In this document: one piece after another, positions 1 to 8,083 of the stretch
Layout of the letters: each line of letters opens with the position of its first letter
Numbering within the stretch: position 1 is the first letter of the stretch
Assembly (NCBI GenBank): GCA_019056875.1
Contig: DXJA01000411.1
Location: 1 to 25,555, forward strand
Source of the DNA: Candidatus Jordarchaeum madagascarense
GTDB lineage: Archaea; Asgardarchaeota; Jordiarchaeia; Jordiarchaeales; Jordiarchaeaceae
Length of the DNA: 25,555 nucleotides
Reading direction: 5' to 3'
Position numbers and translations under genes: made by a program
The notes under the pieces: model-generated
The model's input: only the letters and a program-made list of their open reading frames with translations
What the model was told of the DNA's origin: nothing
Databases searched by the model: none

Positions 1-1
1 A

Positions 2-247
2 GGATTTCATCAACTCAGAAATATAAACGGTAAATGCTTTTTTTACAGGGACCAATGCATTGTATATCATTCACGCCCGGAAGGATGCGTCTATTATCCA
101 ATTATACTGAACCTCGATGGGAAAACCTGCCTTGTCGACAAAGAATGCCCCAACCATAAAACTGTTACAAAGGGTGAAATAAAGGGCAATTGTAAAAATT
201 TGAAAAATCTTTACAGGGACATAGTAAAGGAAACGAGGGACTATTAA
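2..247 (+). CDS. 3' end of an unrecognised cysteine-rich protein (partial)
   Basis: This is an open frame running from the window edge to a TAA stop, giving the last 81 residues of a protein whose start lies outside. The peptide has five cysteines, spaced through short segments such as GKCFFYRDQC, EGCVYYP, KTCLVDKECPNH and GNCKN, and ends in a charged tail (YRDIVKETRDY). The cysteine spacing could bind metal, but I see no complete zinc-finger or Fe-S motif and do not recognise the family. The gene converges on the OsmC-like gene with about 54 nt between the stops. The frame was read directly from the sequence; coding status rests on its openness up to the edge and its protein-like composition. 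Confidence 0.5.
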   Translation, partial: GFHQLRNINGKCFFYRDQCIVYHSRPEGCVYYPIILNLDGKTCLVDKECPNHKTVTKGEIKGNCKNLKNLYRDIVKETRDY

Positions 248-301
248 GAATGATGCATTTCAAAACTCGTGAATAATCCAAAATCAGTTATTTGGATTCT
301 T

Positions 302-772
302 TTATGTCGGTGGAGGAATCTCAATTTCATTATCACCAATCTTAAGAGTAACTCCTATCGGCAATCCTTTTCTTATCGATTCCGATATAATGCAAAAGTT
401 GCGAAACACATCAATACACCATTCTTTCATTTCTTTGAGATCTTTTTCAGTTGATGGATCAACCTCCAAAACCACATCCACCCGCTCAATTCTTACCCTT
501 TCATTCACACGGGTATACTTGCCCCTAACTTTAGCGTGCACCTTTTTCAAACTCACATCAAACTTGCTTACTGAAAAAATTAACGATGAAGAAAGGCAAC
601 CACCCACCGCTAGGAGCAAATAATCAGCGGGATTCGGAGCCGAATCTGTTCCGTGGGGTTCCAGTTCATCCATCTCAACCTCATGTAAACCATCCAGTTT
701 AGCTTTAAACTTTAGTTGATGTTGCCACCAAATATCTGCTTCGAAAAACTTGCTCTTCGGTCTTCCGGTCAA
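302..772 (-). CDS. OsmC/Ohr-family protein
   Basis: A 156-residue protein with the layout of the OsmC/Ohr family, small thiol peroxidases or related proteins that use two cysteines. The first conserved cysteine lies in the family helix motif AVGGCLSSSL (Cys59). The second is in RNFCIISES (Cys127), preceded by an extra Cys119. The preceding NPADYLLLAVGGC block is typical. The start is a TTG codon at 770-772, chosen because AGGAGGT sits six bases upstream; no ATG fits. In many family members the cysteine pair reduces organic hydroperoxides, but some OsmC-like proteins have other or unknown roles, so substrate is not assigned. Its upstream region is cut short by the insertion sequence, whose left end lies about 62 bp before the start. 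Confidence 0.88.
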   Translation of the reverse strand: MTGRPKSKFFEADIWWQHQLKFKAKLDGLHEVEMDELEPHGTDSAPNPADYLLLAVGGCLSSSLIFSVSKFDVSLKKVHAKVRGKYTRVNERVRIERVDVVLEVDPSTEKDLKEMKEWCIDVFRNFCIISESIRKGLPIGVTLKIGDNEIEIPPPT

Positions 773-833
773 ACTGTTACCTCCTTACAATTACACAAAT
801 CGTGATGATTAGAAAATAACAATTACATATACG

Positions 834-852
834 TAACTCACTTTCCGCACCC
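834..852 (+). repeat. Left terminal inverted repeat of the IS
   Basis: TAACTCACTTTCCGCACCC. It matches the reverse complement of 2520-2538 at 17 of 19 positions; the two differences are at the fifth and ninth bases. Confidence 0.75.
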
Positions 853-893
853 TTACTTATATTTTTATAAATTTCAAGAACAATGGTTGAGAC

Positions 894-2516
894 ATGAACT
901 ACATTAGCAAAGTAATAGACCATCACGGCATAGTCTCCGGCGTCTGCAAGGAACTCCACCTGGCGGAAGAGATAAACCGCATGGTGGGCGTAGACGACCA
1001 GCAGAAGGTCGCAACCGGCGACGCAGTCATCGCCATGGTTATAAACGCCCTGGGATTTACAAGCAAACCCCTCTACCTCTTCCCGGGATTCATGCACAAC
1101 AAACCCGTAGACCTCCTGGTAAGGGAAGACCTAAAACCAGAAGACTTCAACGACGACACCCTGGGAAGAGCCCTGGACCGACTGTACCAGAACAACCCCA
1201 CCCAGATCTTCATGCACATCGCCCTCAAAGTGGCAAAACTCGTGGGGGTTGAGAAAAAATTCCTGCACCTCGACACCACCACCATGAGCGTCCACGGCCA
1301 GTACCAGCAGGAAGAAGATGACATGACCCCCATCACCATAACCCACGGCCGACCCGCCAAGAACGGGCGAAACGACCTAAAACAGTTCATAGTCTCCCTC
1401 ATCACCCTCTCCCGGTCAGACCTCCCCCTGTGGCTGGATGTCTTGAGCGGAAACACTTCCGACAAGAAGCACTTCCCAGAGGTGATAAAGAAATTCTCAA
1501 AAGAACTCGCCGCCGGAAGTAGCGAAGAAATACACTACGTCATGGACGCCGCACTGTACAGCGAGGACAACATCCGAGAAATCTCCCCCCGGGTTAAGTG
1601 GATAAGCCGCGTTCCAGAGAACATCTCAGAGGCAAAGAGGCTGATGCCGGAGGCGGAAACCGAAAAAATGGCGAAAAGCAGCCTGGAGGGCTACAAACAC
1701 CAGGCGCACCGAAGCACCTACGGAGGGGTGGAGCAGAAGTGGCTCGTGGTTTTCTCGGAGAAGAGCTACCAGCGGGAGATAGAGACCCTGGAGAAGAACA
1801 TCGAGAAGGAGGGAGAAAGGATTGAGAAGGAGCTGTGGCACCTGGGAAACCAAGAATTCAACCACCCGGAGGACGCCCTATCCGCGCCCCAGAAAACCGC
1901 TCGGAGGTGGAAGTACCACAAACTAGGCCCGGTCAGCGTGGCTGAGGTTAACAAGACCGGAAGGCCGGGAAGGCCGGCTAAAAACGCGCCGCCCCCCAGA
2001 AAGGTCTACCATGTGAAGGCAGCCTTTGAGAAGGACGAGGAACGAGTGGACGCTGAGAAAAGAAGGCGCGGCAAGTTCATAGTAGCCACCAACAACCTTA
2101 AACTGGACAGCGACCAGCTTCTGGGGGAGTACAAGGGGCAGCAGAGCGTTGAGAGAGGCTTCCGCTTCCTCAAAGACCCCCTCTTCTTCGCCTCCTCGGT
2201 CTTCCTGAAGAAGCCCCAGAGGATTGTAAGCCTAGTTATGATCATGGTCCTCAGCCTGCTTGTCTACTCCGTGGCTCAGTACAAGCTCCGGAGGGTTCTG
2301 GAGGAGAGGGAGGAGCATATCCCAGATCAGAAGGGGAAACCCACCAAGCGGCCCACCATGCGTTGGGTGTTCCAGCTGTTTGAAGGGATACACCTGCTGC
2401 TGGAAATTGGGGATGATGGAGTTGAGAGGATTATCGCGGTGCTTAACCTCAGAGAGGTTCACCGGAAGATTCTTGCGCTTCTGGGAACTATTTATGAAAA
2501 AATATATTTATGTTAA
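894..2516 (+). CDS. Transposase, IS1634/IS4-like DDE type
   Basis: A 540-residue transposase. The N-terminal part (about residues 1-60, LAEEINRMVGVDDQQKVATG) resembles the DUF4277-type N-terminus seen in IS1634-family transposases. The RNase H-like catalytic core shows Asp127 in HLDTTTMSV, Asp218 in YVMDAALYSE and Glu420 in QQSVERGFRFLKDP, the latter matching the YREK-type signature of the IS4 superfamily. A region of about 190 residues between the second Asp and the Glu is the expected beta-strand-rich insertion and carries a charged coiled-coil-like stretch (about 285-320). The C-terminal part is hydrophobic and helical. The frame is uninterrupted, so it may be active. The start is ATG at 894, 42 nt inside the left inverted repeat; the C-terminal stop lies just before the right repeat. 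Confidence 0.93.
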   Translation: MNYISKVIDHHGIVSGVCKELHLAEEINRMVGVDDQQKVATGDAVIAMVINALGFTSKPLYLFPGFMHNKPVDLLVREDLKPEDFNDDTLGRALDRLYQNNPTQIFMHIALKVAKLVGVEKKFLHLDTTTMSVHGQYQQEEDDMTPITITHGRPAKNGRNDLKQFIVSLITLSRSDLPLWLDVLSGNTSDKKHFPEVIKKFSKELAAGSSEEIHYVMDAALYSEDNIREISPRVKWISRVPENISEAKRLMPEAETEKMAKSSLEGYKHQAHRSTYGGVEQKWLVVFSEKSYQREIETLEKNIEKEGERIEKELWHLGNQEFNHPEDALSAPQKTARRWKYHKLGPVSVAEVNKTGRPGRPAKNAPPPRKVYHVKAAFEKDEERVDAEKRRRGKFIVATNNLKLDSDQLLGEYKGQQSVERGFRFLKDPLFFASSVFLKKPQRIVSLVMIMVLSLLVYSVAQYKLRRVLEEREEHIPDQKGKPTKRPTMRWVFQLFEGIHLLLEIGDDGVERIIAVLNLREVHRKILALLGTIYEKIYLC

Positions 2517-2519
2517 AGG

Positions 2520-2538
2520 GGGTGCGGAATGTGGGTTA
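2520..2538 (-). repeat. Right terminal inverted repeat of the IS
   Basis: Reverse complement reads TAACCCACATTCCGCACCC and pairs with 834-852 (17 of 19 identical). It begins only four bases after the transposase stop codon. Confidence 0.75.
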
Positions 2539-2795
2539 TATTTTATATTTTGCTTTTCACTAATTTGTGAAAAGTGAGAAATCTTTTATGCATTTATCGC
2601 TAGGGAGACTTCAAGTCCTCCTAGAAACCGTAAGTGGAATTGAAAAATAGAAATTGTTGAGAAAGTAAAGTTTACAAAAGGTACGCAAGCAGGTATATGG
2701 AAATTCACTCATCCAGAGTCCAAAAAACTATTTCAAAAAAACCTAGAACAGACCAATACTAACGGTCACACCCTAGAACGGCTCAGAGAAAAGTG

Positions 2796-2810
2796 AACGT
2801 TTTTATGGTA
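2796..2810 (+). promoter_or_regulatory. Possible archaeal promoter for the hdr locus
   Basis: GAACGTTTTTATGGT has a purine-containing BRE-like start followed by a TATA-like element. A start site about 25 nt downstream would give an A-rich leader of roughly 150 nt before the hdrD start. Prediction by eye only. Confidence 0.3.
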
Positions 2811-2970
2811 AATCTTATTAACAAAAAACTTGTTAAAACAATGGATTCAAGATTACACGCCCCCGCCAATAGAAGCATCATCAAAAACAAAAAGTCCAAA
2901 AAACCAAACCAAAACAACCCAAAATCAACGAAAACAGAGCAAAACCAAAAAAGGTGCTCAAAATGTTAAA

Positions 2971-2975
2971 GGAGG
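2971..2975 (+). promoter_or_regulatory. Ribosome binding site deciding the hdrD start
   Basis: GGAGG lies seven bases before the ATG at 2983 and favours that start over the in-frame TTG at 2830. Confidence 0.75.
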
Positions 2976-2982
2976 AATAGAA

Positions 2983-4178
2983 ATGGTTTCAGCCCCAGAA
3001 ACCACAATGGCAGACATCGTAAAATACTGCTACCAATGCGGCAAAAGCGCAGGAGCCAAAAGCCCCTACGCGGCCAATGCGTCGGTGTCTGCCCAGTATC
3101 AGCCTTGAAAAACTTCAATCCCCGACTTATGATTCACGAGATTCTTTTAAACGGTCCCGAGTGCTTGGTTAGAAGCGAGGACATTTGGAGTTGTATTACA
3201 TGCGACCAATGCTCTGCAATCTGCCCCATGGGTATAGAGTTTTCACGGTTCGTCAGAGGGGCAAGGGTAGAGAGTTTTAAGAGAGGGGTATGTGGTGAGG
3301 AGGCTCATACGGGTATTCTTTCAATGATTACCAAAATTATGGCTGATTCAAATTTAACCCCCAACATTCTTGGGGACTGGTTTCCTTCAAAACTTAAGAT
3401 ACAAGATAAGGATGAGTATGCTTATTTCGTGGGATGTCTACCTATTTTCGACCGGGTTTTTGCGAATATAGGAGGAAGGTATTCAGATACTGCTGTGGCA
3501 GCGGTAGCTATTCTCAATGAGCTAGGCATAAATCCTGCAGTGGTACGGGATGGAAAATGCTGTGGGCACGACCGATTGTGGTCGGGAGATGTTGACACAT
3601 TTAAAAAACTGGCGGAACACAATCTCCAAGCTATTGATAGGACAGAAGCCTCAACACTTATCACAACGTGCGCTGAGTGTTATAGAACATTTAAACTAGA
3701 CTATCCCGAACATTTCGGTAAGCTGCCTTTCGAAGTAGTGCATATGTCTGAGTTTTTAGCGGAGCAAATAGGTAAGGGAAAATTGGATTATCCGGTAACA
3801 GAGGAGAAAAAGGTTACTTATCATGACCCGTGTCGTCTTGGAAGGCAGACAAGGGTGTTTGACGCGCCTAGGACCGTTATTAAAAGTATACCGGAACTGA
3901 GTTTTGTGGAGATGGAAAGAATCAGAGAAGATTCTCTGTGCTGTGGTACGAGCAGTTTTCTATCATGCGATGATTATGCGAAGGCAATAAGAGTGGATAG
4001 GATGAATGAAGTGGAAAGAACCGCGGCGGAGGTTCTTGTTACTACGTGTCCCAAGTGTCAGATACATTTCAATTGTTTAAAAACTGAGGTGCAGTTCGCT
4101 GATTCTAAAACGAAAAGATACGACTTTGAAATTACTGATTTGACTAAACTGGTGGCTCAATCTCTTAAACTAATTTAG
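2983..4178 (+). CDS. hdrD: HdrD-like (fused HdrC-HdrB) iron-sulfur protein, split by a 32-nt intron
   Basis: Exon 1 is 2983-3045 (21 codons) and exon 2 is 3078-4178; joined they encode 387 residues. Without splicing the frame breaks inside the first iron-sulfur motif. With 3046-3077 removed the motif reads CYQCGKCVGVCP, a complete C-x2-C-x2-C-x3-C-P cluster site. A second site, CITCDQCSAICP, follows. The HdrB-like part has two CCG domains: CCGHD with CAEC, and HDPC then CCGTS with CPKC, the usual ligands for non-cubane [4Fe-4S] clusters. In methanogens HdrD, or HdrB plus HdrC, reduces the CoM-S-S-CoB disulfide; the true substrate here is unknown. It is the first gene of the hdr run, four bases before the tandem hdrA. 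Other reading: a pseudogene or a sequence error, which I find less likely because of the BHB fold at the junctions. Confidence 0.85.
3046..3077 (+). other. Candidate 32-nt bulge-helix-bulge mRNA intron
   Basis: Removing exactly these bases restores both frame and the CxxCxxCxxxCP motif. The RNA can fold as a BHB. The outer helix pairs 3031-3039 with 3079-3087 (eight pairs, two of them G-U, and one A-C mismatch). The central helix pairs 3040-3043 with 3072-3075 (three G-C pairs and one A-G). The inner helix pairs 3047-3049 with 3069-3071 and continues with 3051-3053/3065-3067. The two three-base bulges are 3044-3046 and 3076-3078. The standard cut, between the second and third bulge bases, falls at 3045/3046 and 3077/3078, exactly the junction the protein needs. 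Splicing itself is inferred. Confidence 0.75.
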
Positions 4179-4182
4179 AGGT

Positions 4183-7100
4183 ATGGATATGGAGAAAAAC
4201 AATGAGGAAATTGTAGGTTCTGTTTTGGTTATCGGTGGAGGAATAGCAGGAATCCAAGCCTCCCTGGATCTACCAGATCTAGGCTATAAGGTTTACCTTG
4301 TAGAAAAATCTCCCAGTATCGGGGGGAGGATGGCTCAATTAGACAAAACATTCCCAACCAACGATTGCTCACTCTGCATTCTGGCTCCCAAGATGGTGGA
4401 AGTCGGACGAAACCCAAACGTTGAACTGCTAACATACTCCGAAGTAAAGAGCGTATCCGGTGAAGCAGGAAACTTCAAGGTACAGGTTTTACGCAAACCC
4501 CGCTACGTAGACGAAACCAAGTGTAAAGCATGTGGAACCTGCAGTGAAAAATGTCCCAAAAAAGTGGAGGACGAATACAATGTGGGATTAGGGCAAACAA
4601 AGGCCATATACACCCCCTTTGCCCAAGCTGTGCCAAACACCTACGTTATAAACCCCGATGAGTGCATCTACTTCCAGCGGGGCAAGTGCCGTACCTGCGA
4701 GAAATTCTGCCCAGCGGGAGCAATAGACTTCGAACAGAAAGAGAGAATAGAGGAGATAAACGTAGGAGCCATTATCGTCGCAACCGGTTTTGACCAGTTC
4801 GACCTGACCCAGAAAAAGGAGTACGGGTATGGAAGGTTTCCCAACGTCATTTCGGCTCTTGAGTTTGAGAGGTTAATGTGCGCATCCGGCCCAACAGGGG
4901 GACACATAGTAAGACCTTCAGATCATAAAGAACCGAAAAAAATTGCTTGGATTCAGTGCGTAGGCTCCAGAGACACCAAGGTGAAACCCTACTGCAGCGG
5001 TGTGTGTTGTATGTACGCAACAAAAGAGGCCATCATAACAAAGGAACACGACCCCAACATGGACTGTTACATCTTTTACATTGATATGAGAGCCTTCGGT
5101 AAGGGCTTTCAGGATTTCGTAAACCGGGCTCAGGAAGAATACAATGTTAAATACATTCGTGGAAAGGTTCCCCATATTATTGAGGATCCGAAAACCAATA
5201 GTCTAAAGCTCCGCTTTGAAGATATGGAAAAAATGGAATTCGGAGAGATGGAGGCAGGACTGGTTGTCCTATCACCGGCCCTTGTTCCCTCAAGGGGAAC
5301 CAAGGAACTAGCAGAAATGCTAGGACTAAATCTGGATCAGAACTGCTTCATAAAAGAGAAAGATGAGTTTTCACCAGTAGAAACTAACGTTCCCGGCATC
5401 TATGTCTGTGGATATGTTCAGGGACCTAAGGATATTCCAGAGTCCGTAGCTCAGGCTAGCGCAGCAGCAGCTAAAGCATCAGAACTTCTCGCACCAGCCA
5501 GAGGAACACTACTGAAAGGTAAGAAGATAGTGCCCGAGAAAAAAATCAGTGATGAACCCAGAATCGGAGTTATGATTTGCCACTGTGGAACCAACATAGG
5601 GGGATTCCTAGATTGTAAAGGCGTTGCAGAATACGCAAAAACACTCCCCGGGGTTGTGTATGCGGAAGACAACATGTACTCTTGTTCCAGCGATAGTCAG
5701 GATAAAATAAAGCAACTCATTGCAGACCATGATCTCAACAGATTTGTTGTAGCCTCGTGCACTCCTAGAACCCATGAGCCGCTCTTCATGAAGACTTGTG
5801 AAGAAGCAGGACTCAACCCCTTCTTATTTGAGATGGCTAATATTCGAGACCAGTGCAGTTGGGTTCATATGAGAGAATTCGATAAGGCAACCGAGAAGGC
5901 CAAGGATCTAGTTAGAATGGCGGTGGAGAAGGCAAGAATGCTTGAACCACTTTACTGTGAACATGTGGAAGTTGAAAGGTCAGCACTTGTTATAGGTGGC
6001 GGTATAGCAGGCATGACCGCCGCTCTGAGCATCGCCAAACAAGGATTTAAGGTCACTCTTATTGAAAAGGAAAAGGAACTAGGCGGCAAGCTAAGAAGCC
6101 TAGACACGCTTTTCCTGTCAGGAAAAAAGGCTAAAGACCTTCTTCGAGAGAAAATAGACGAAATAAGCGGAAACGAGAATATAACCGTATATACCGGCGT
6201 AAAACTGAAGAACATAGAGGGATACATCGGAAACTTCAAAGCTACAATCGAAAACGAAGAGGGAGAGAAGGAAATCAGCGTAGGTACTATAGTCGTAGCG
6301 GTAGGTGCAGAATCATTTAAACCCGTTGGAATGTACAACTATAAAAACAGCGATAGAATAGTCACCCTCTTAGAATTAGAAGAGACAATGAAAGAGGGAA
6401 CATTTGACCCTGGAAAAAACATAGTCTTCATCCAGTGCGTTGGCTCCAGGGAGCCCGAAGGAAGAACATACTGTTCAAGAGTGTGCTGCTCAACCTCGAT
6501 TAAACAAGCTATCAAACTCAAAGAAGCGGATCCTGAAAGGAACATATACATACTATACAGGGATATTGTAACACCCGGAAAAGAATACGAAGACTTTTAC
6601 CGCAAGGCTATGGGAGAAGGCACAATGTTTATTCGTTACTCAGAAGACCAGAAACCCGAAGTTAGATTATCAAAAGAGGGAAAACCAACAGTTGAAGTTT
6701 ATGACCCCCTCCTACAGAAGAATGTAGAAATAGAGGCAGACACCGTTGCTCTAGCCACACCGATGATACCAATAGAGAACAACGAAGAATTATCCTCGAT
6801 GCTAAAGGTGCCCCTAAGTCAGCACGGCTTCTTCTTAGAGGCGCACGTGAAGCTCAGACCCCTAGACTTCGCAACAGACGGAATATTCCTGTGCGGAACA
6901 GCAAGCACCCCCTGCACCATTCCAGAAGCAATAGACCAAGCAGAGGGAGCTGCATCTAGGGCGTCAACAATTCTAGCCAAGGGTCAGGTTGAAACAGTGG
7001 GCATGTCCTCAGTAGTTGATGAGGAACTCTGCATAGGTTGTGGTCGTTGCGCTGAAGTTTGTCCCTATAATGCGATTCAGATGATAACCTGTGAAGAGCA

Positions 7101-7260
7101 ACTAGGAGAGATGAAAATACAAACTAGAAAAGCTCGTGTTATAGAAGCGGTGTGTAAGGGTTGCGGCACTTGTGTAAGTGAGTGCCCAGTGGGCGCCGTT
7201 GATCAAAAACGTTTTGAGAGAAGGCAGATACTCAAAATGATTGAAAGCGCTGTGCAATAG
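4183..7260 (+). CDS. hdrA: Tandem HdrA-like flavoprotein (two HdrA units fused), cysteine form
   Basis: A 1025-residue fusion of two HdrA units. HdrA carries FAD and iron-sulfur clusters and is the electron-bifurcating centre of Hdr complexes. Unit 1 has a Rossmann GGGIAG near residue 18, Cys62/Cys65 in DCSLCILAPK, and an inserted ferredoxin region (CKACGTCSEKCP, then CRTCEKFCP). Unit 2 starts with the HdrA N-terminal domain (Cys466-His-Cys468-Gly, TNIGG), has a second Rossmann GGGIAG near 603 and lacks both the DCSLC pair and the inserted ferredoxin. The C-terminus carries two [4Fe-4S] sites at about 950 (CIGCGRCAEVCP) and 991 (CKGCGTCVSECP). An ordinary HdrA is about 650 residues, so this is close to a double. 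ATG start overlaps a GAGGT; it follows hdrD by 4 nt and precedes mvhD by 16 nt, so the genes are probably co-transcribed. Confidence 0.93.
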   Translation: MDMEKNNEEIVGSVLVIGGGIAGIQASLDLPDLGYKVYLVEKSPSIGGRMAQLDKTFPTNDCSLCILAPKMVEVGRNPNVELLTYSEVKSVSGEAGNFKVQVLRKPRYVDETKCKACGTCSEKCPKKVEDEYNVGLGQTKAIYTPFAQAVPNTYVINPDECIYFQRGKCRTCEKFCPAGAIDFEQKERIEEINVGAIIVATGFDQFDLTQKKEYGYGRFPNVISALEFERLMCASGPTGGHIVRPSDHKEPKKIAWIQCVGSRDTKVKPYCSGVCCMYATKEAIITKEHDPNMDCYIFYIDMRAFGKGFQDFVNRAQEEYNVKYIRGKVPHIIEDPKTNSLKLRFEDMEKMEFGEMEAGLVVLSPALVPSRGTKELAEMLGLNLDQNCFIKEKDEFSPVETNVPGIYVCGYVQGPKDIPESVAQASAAAAKASELLAPARGTLLKGKKIVPEKKISDEPRIGVMICHCGTNIGGFLDCKGVAEYAKTLPGVVYAEDNMYSCSSDSQDKIKQLIADHDLNRFVVASCTPRTHEPLFMKTCEEAGLNPFLFEMANIRDQCSWVHMREFDKATEKAKDLVRMAVEKARMLEPLYCEHVEVERSALVIGGGIAGMTAALSIAKQGFKVTLIEKEKELGGKLRSLDTLFLSGKKAKDLLREKIDEISGNENITVYTGVKLKNIEGYIGNFKATIENEEGEKEISVGTIVVAVGAESFKPVGMYNYKNSDRIVTLLELEETMKEGTFDPGKNIVFIQCVGSREPEGRTYCSRVCCSTSIKQAIKLKEADPERNIYILYRDIVTPGKEYEDFYRKAMGEGTMFIRYSEDQKPEVRLSKEGKPTVEVYDPLLQKNVEIEADTVALATPMIPIENNEELSSMLKVPLSQHGFFLEAHVKLRPLDFATDGIFLCGTASTPCTIPEAIDQAEGAASRASTILAKGQVETVGMSSVVDEELCIGCGRCAEVCPYNAIQMITCEEQLGEMKIQTRKARVIEAVCKGCGTCVSECPVGAVDQKRFERRQILKMIESAVQ

Positions 7261-7276
7261 GTAAGAGGTGAACATT

Positions 7277-7711
7277 TTGGGAAAGACAGAAAAAGAAGAA
7301 TTCGATCCGAAAATAGTTGCATTCTGTTGTAACTGGTGTTCGTACGCCGGCGCGGATTTGGCTGGGGTCAGTAGATTTCAGTATCCGCCCACAATAAGAG
7401 TAATTAGGGTGATGTGTTCTGGCAGAATCGAGCCGATTTTTATACTTAAAGCATTTGAAGCAGGTGCAGACGGAGTACTAGTTTCAGGATGTCATATCGG
7501 AGACTGCCATTATATTGATGGAAATAAGAGCGCGGAGATGAGGGTTAAGGCAACTTCAGAAATATTAGATTTAATCGGCTTGGGTTCAGATAGACTTAGG
7601 CTAGAGTGGATATCCGCTTCTGAGGGCATGAAGTTTGCAGAAGTTATTCGAAGTTTCACCGAGAAAATTAAGGAGCTCGGTCCGAGCCCTCTTCCAAAAA
7701 CTAAGATATAA
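7277..7711 (+). CDS. mvhD: MvhD/VhuD-like [2Fe-2S] delta subunit, cysteine form
   Basis: About 144 residues of the MvhD/VhuD/FlpD family, which passes electrons between a hydrogenase or dehydrogenase and HdrA. Conserved cysteines are visible in FCCNWCSYAGAD, in RVMCSGR, and in SGCHIGDCHY. I place the start at the TTG at 7277 because GAGGTG (7265-7270) is correctly spaced ahead of it; a GTG at 7268 would lie inside that site. The paralogue at 10160 also starts with TTG. It lies 16 nt after the tandem hdrA and is the last gene of the cysteine set. No hydrogenase large subunit is in the window, so the electron donor is unknown. Confidence 0.92.
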   Translation: MGKTEKEEFDPKIVAFCCNWCSYAGADLAGVSRFQYPPTIRVIRVMCSGRIEPIFILKAFEAGADGVLVSGCHIGDCHYIDGNKSAEMRVKATSEILDLIGLGSDRLRLEWISASEGMKFAEVIRSFTEKIKELGPSPLPKTKI

Positions 7712-7862
7712 CACATCCACCTTTTTCACCATACAAAAATGTTTACGCTAAGTTTATTAAACTAGTAACTTGATTGGTGTCACGAAGAATTTGTTGCTCG
7801 CCCCTAATCCGAGAATGGCCATACGCTTACAAAATTGAAAAAAGCACAATGGTGCTGATAGA
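7712..7862 (+). promoter_or_regulatory. Possible promoter region of the selenoprotein half of the locus
   Basis: A 151-nt spacer separates the cysteine and UGA-containing sets. It holds a T-rich stretch after the mvhD stop and a TATA-like AGTTTATTAAAC near 7749-7760, about 100 nt before the next gene. This suggests separate transcription of the second set, judged by eye only. Confidence 0.3.
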
Positions 7863-8051
7863 ATGAGTAAAAAAATTGAGTTGAACGAGGAAGAACAAAT
7901 CCTCGTAAAAGAAATAATGGAAGAATTGGGCTTGAAAGGCGGCCAGGACAAGCGACTGGTATCAACAATTGGTAAAAGATTAAGCTTCGATAGGCAAAGG
8001 ATGAAAGTTGCTATCAAACGAGCCATAATTGGAAGGGAAACACATGAATAG
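7863..8051 (+). CDS. Small conserved-looking protein, unknown function (62 aa)
   Basis: A 62-residue, charged, apparently all-helical protein (ATG start, TAG stop) lying between the two hdrA/mvhD sets and ending 32 nt before the hdrA start. It has no cysteines and no membrane segment. The N-terminal half is acidic (ELNEEEQILVKEIMEEL) and the C-terminal half basic (KRLSFDRQRMKVAIKRA), which would suit a small helical binding or nucleic-acid-contact domain. I do not recognise the family. A weak GGTG precedes the start by about ten bases. The same strand, tight fit into the operon and sensible composition support it as real. Confidence 0.55.
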   Translation: MSKKIELNEEEQILVKEIMEELGLKGGQDKRLVSTIGKRLSFDRQRMKVAIKRAIIGRETHE

Positions 8052-8066
8052 CCCAATTCATAAATT

Positions 8067-8073
8067 GGAGGTG
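8067..8073 (+). promoter_or_regulatory. Ribosome binding site for the UGA-containing hdrA
   Basis: GGAGGTG lies about ten bases before the ATG at 8084. It shows that translation is meant to begin upstream of the first in-frame UGA rather than at the GTG at 8177. Confidence 0.7.
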
Positions 8074-8083
8074 GTTACCGCAG

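Larger units (their letters stand above)
834..2538. mobile_element. Insertion sequence, IS1634/IS4-like
   Basis: A single transposase gene is bracketed by imperfect inverted repeats. The left end (834-852) and the reverse complement of the right end (2520-2538) match at 17 of 19 positions, sharing the core TTCCGCACCC. I could not find a clear target-site duplication next to these ends, so the exact outer limits may be a few bases different. The coding sequence is intact and richer in G/C at third positions than the flanking genes, consistent with recent arrival. It sits between the OsmC-like gene and the hdr locus. Confidence 0.8.
2539..2982. other. Gene-free stretch between IS and hdr locus
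   Basis: No confident gene is seen. A short open frame at 2644-2796 (+) could encode about 50 residues (GIWKFTHPESKKLF in its middle) but lacks a proper start and follows a TGA, so it may be a remnant. Near 2605-2623 a small hairpin can form around GACTTCAAGTC. From about 2810 to 2982 the sequence is very A-rich and reads as an untranslated leader. An in-frame extension of hdrD back to a TTG at 2830 exists, but it would be low-complexity Lys/Gln/Thr and has no ribosome binding site. Confidence 0.5.

Noticed and set aside
2644..2796. Short open frame of about 50 codons, possibly a selenoprotein through TGA at 2641
   Set aside because: No start codon or ribosome binding site upstream, no cysteine homologue, and no SECIS-like hairpin seen; at most a gene remnant.
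2830..2982. In-frame N-terminal extension of hdrD
   Set aside because: It would be low-complexity Lys/Gln/Thr-rich sequence from an A-rich leader; GGAGG before 2983 marks the start.
3036..4178. A separate HdrD-like gene starting at 3036
   Set aside because: That start has no ribosome binding site, gives a non-family N-terminus and loses two cluster cysteines, while the 2983 start plus a BHB splice gives a full motif.
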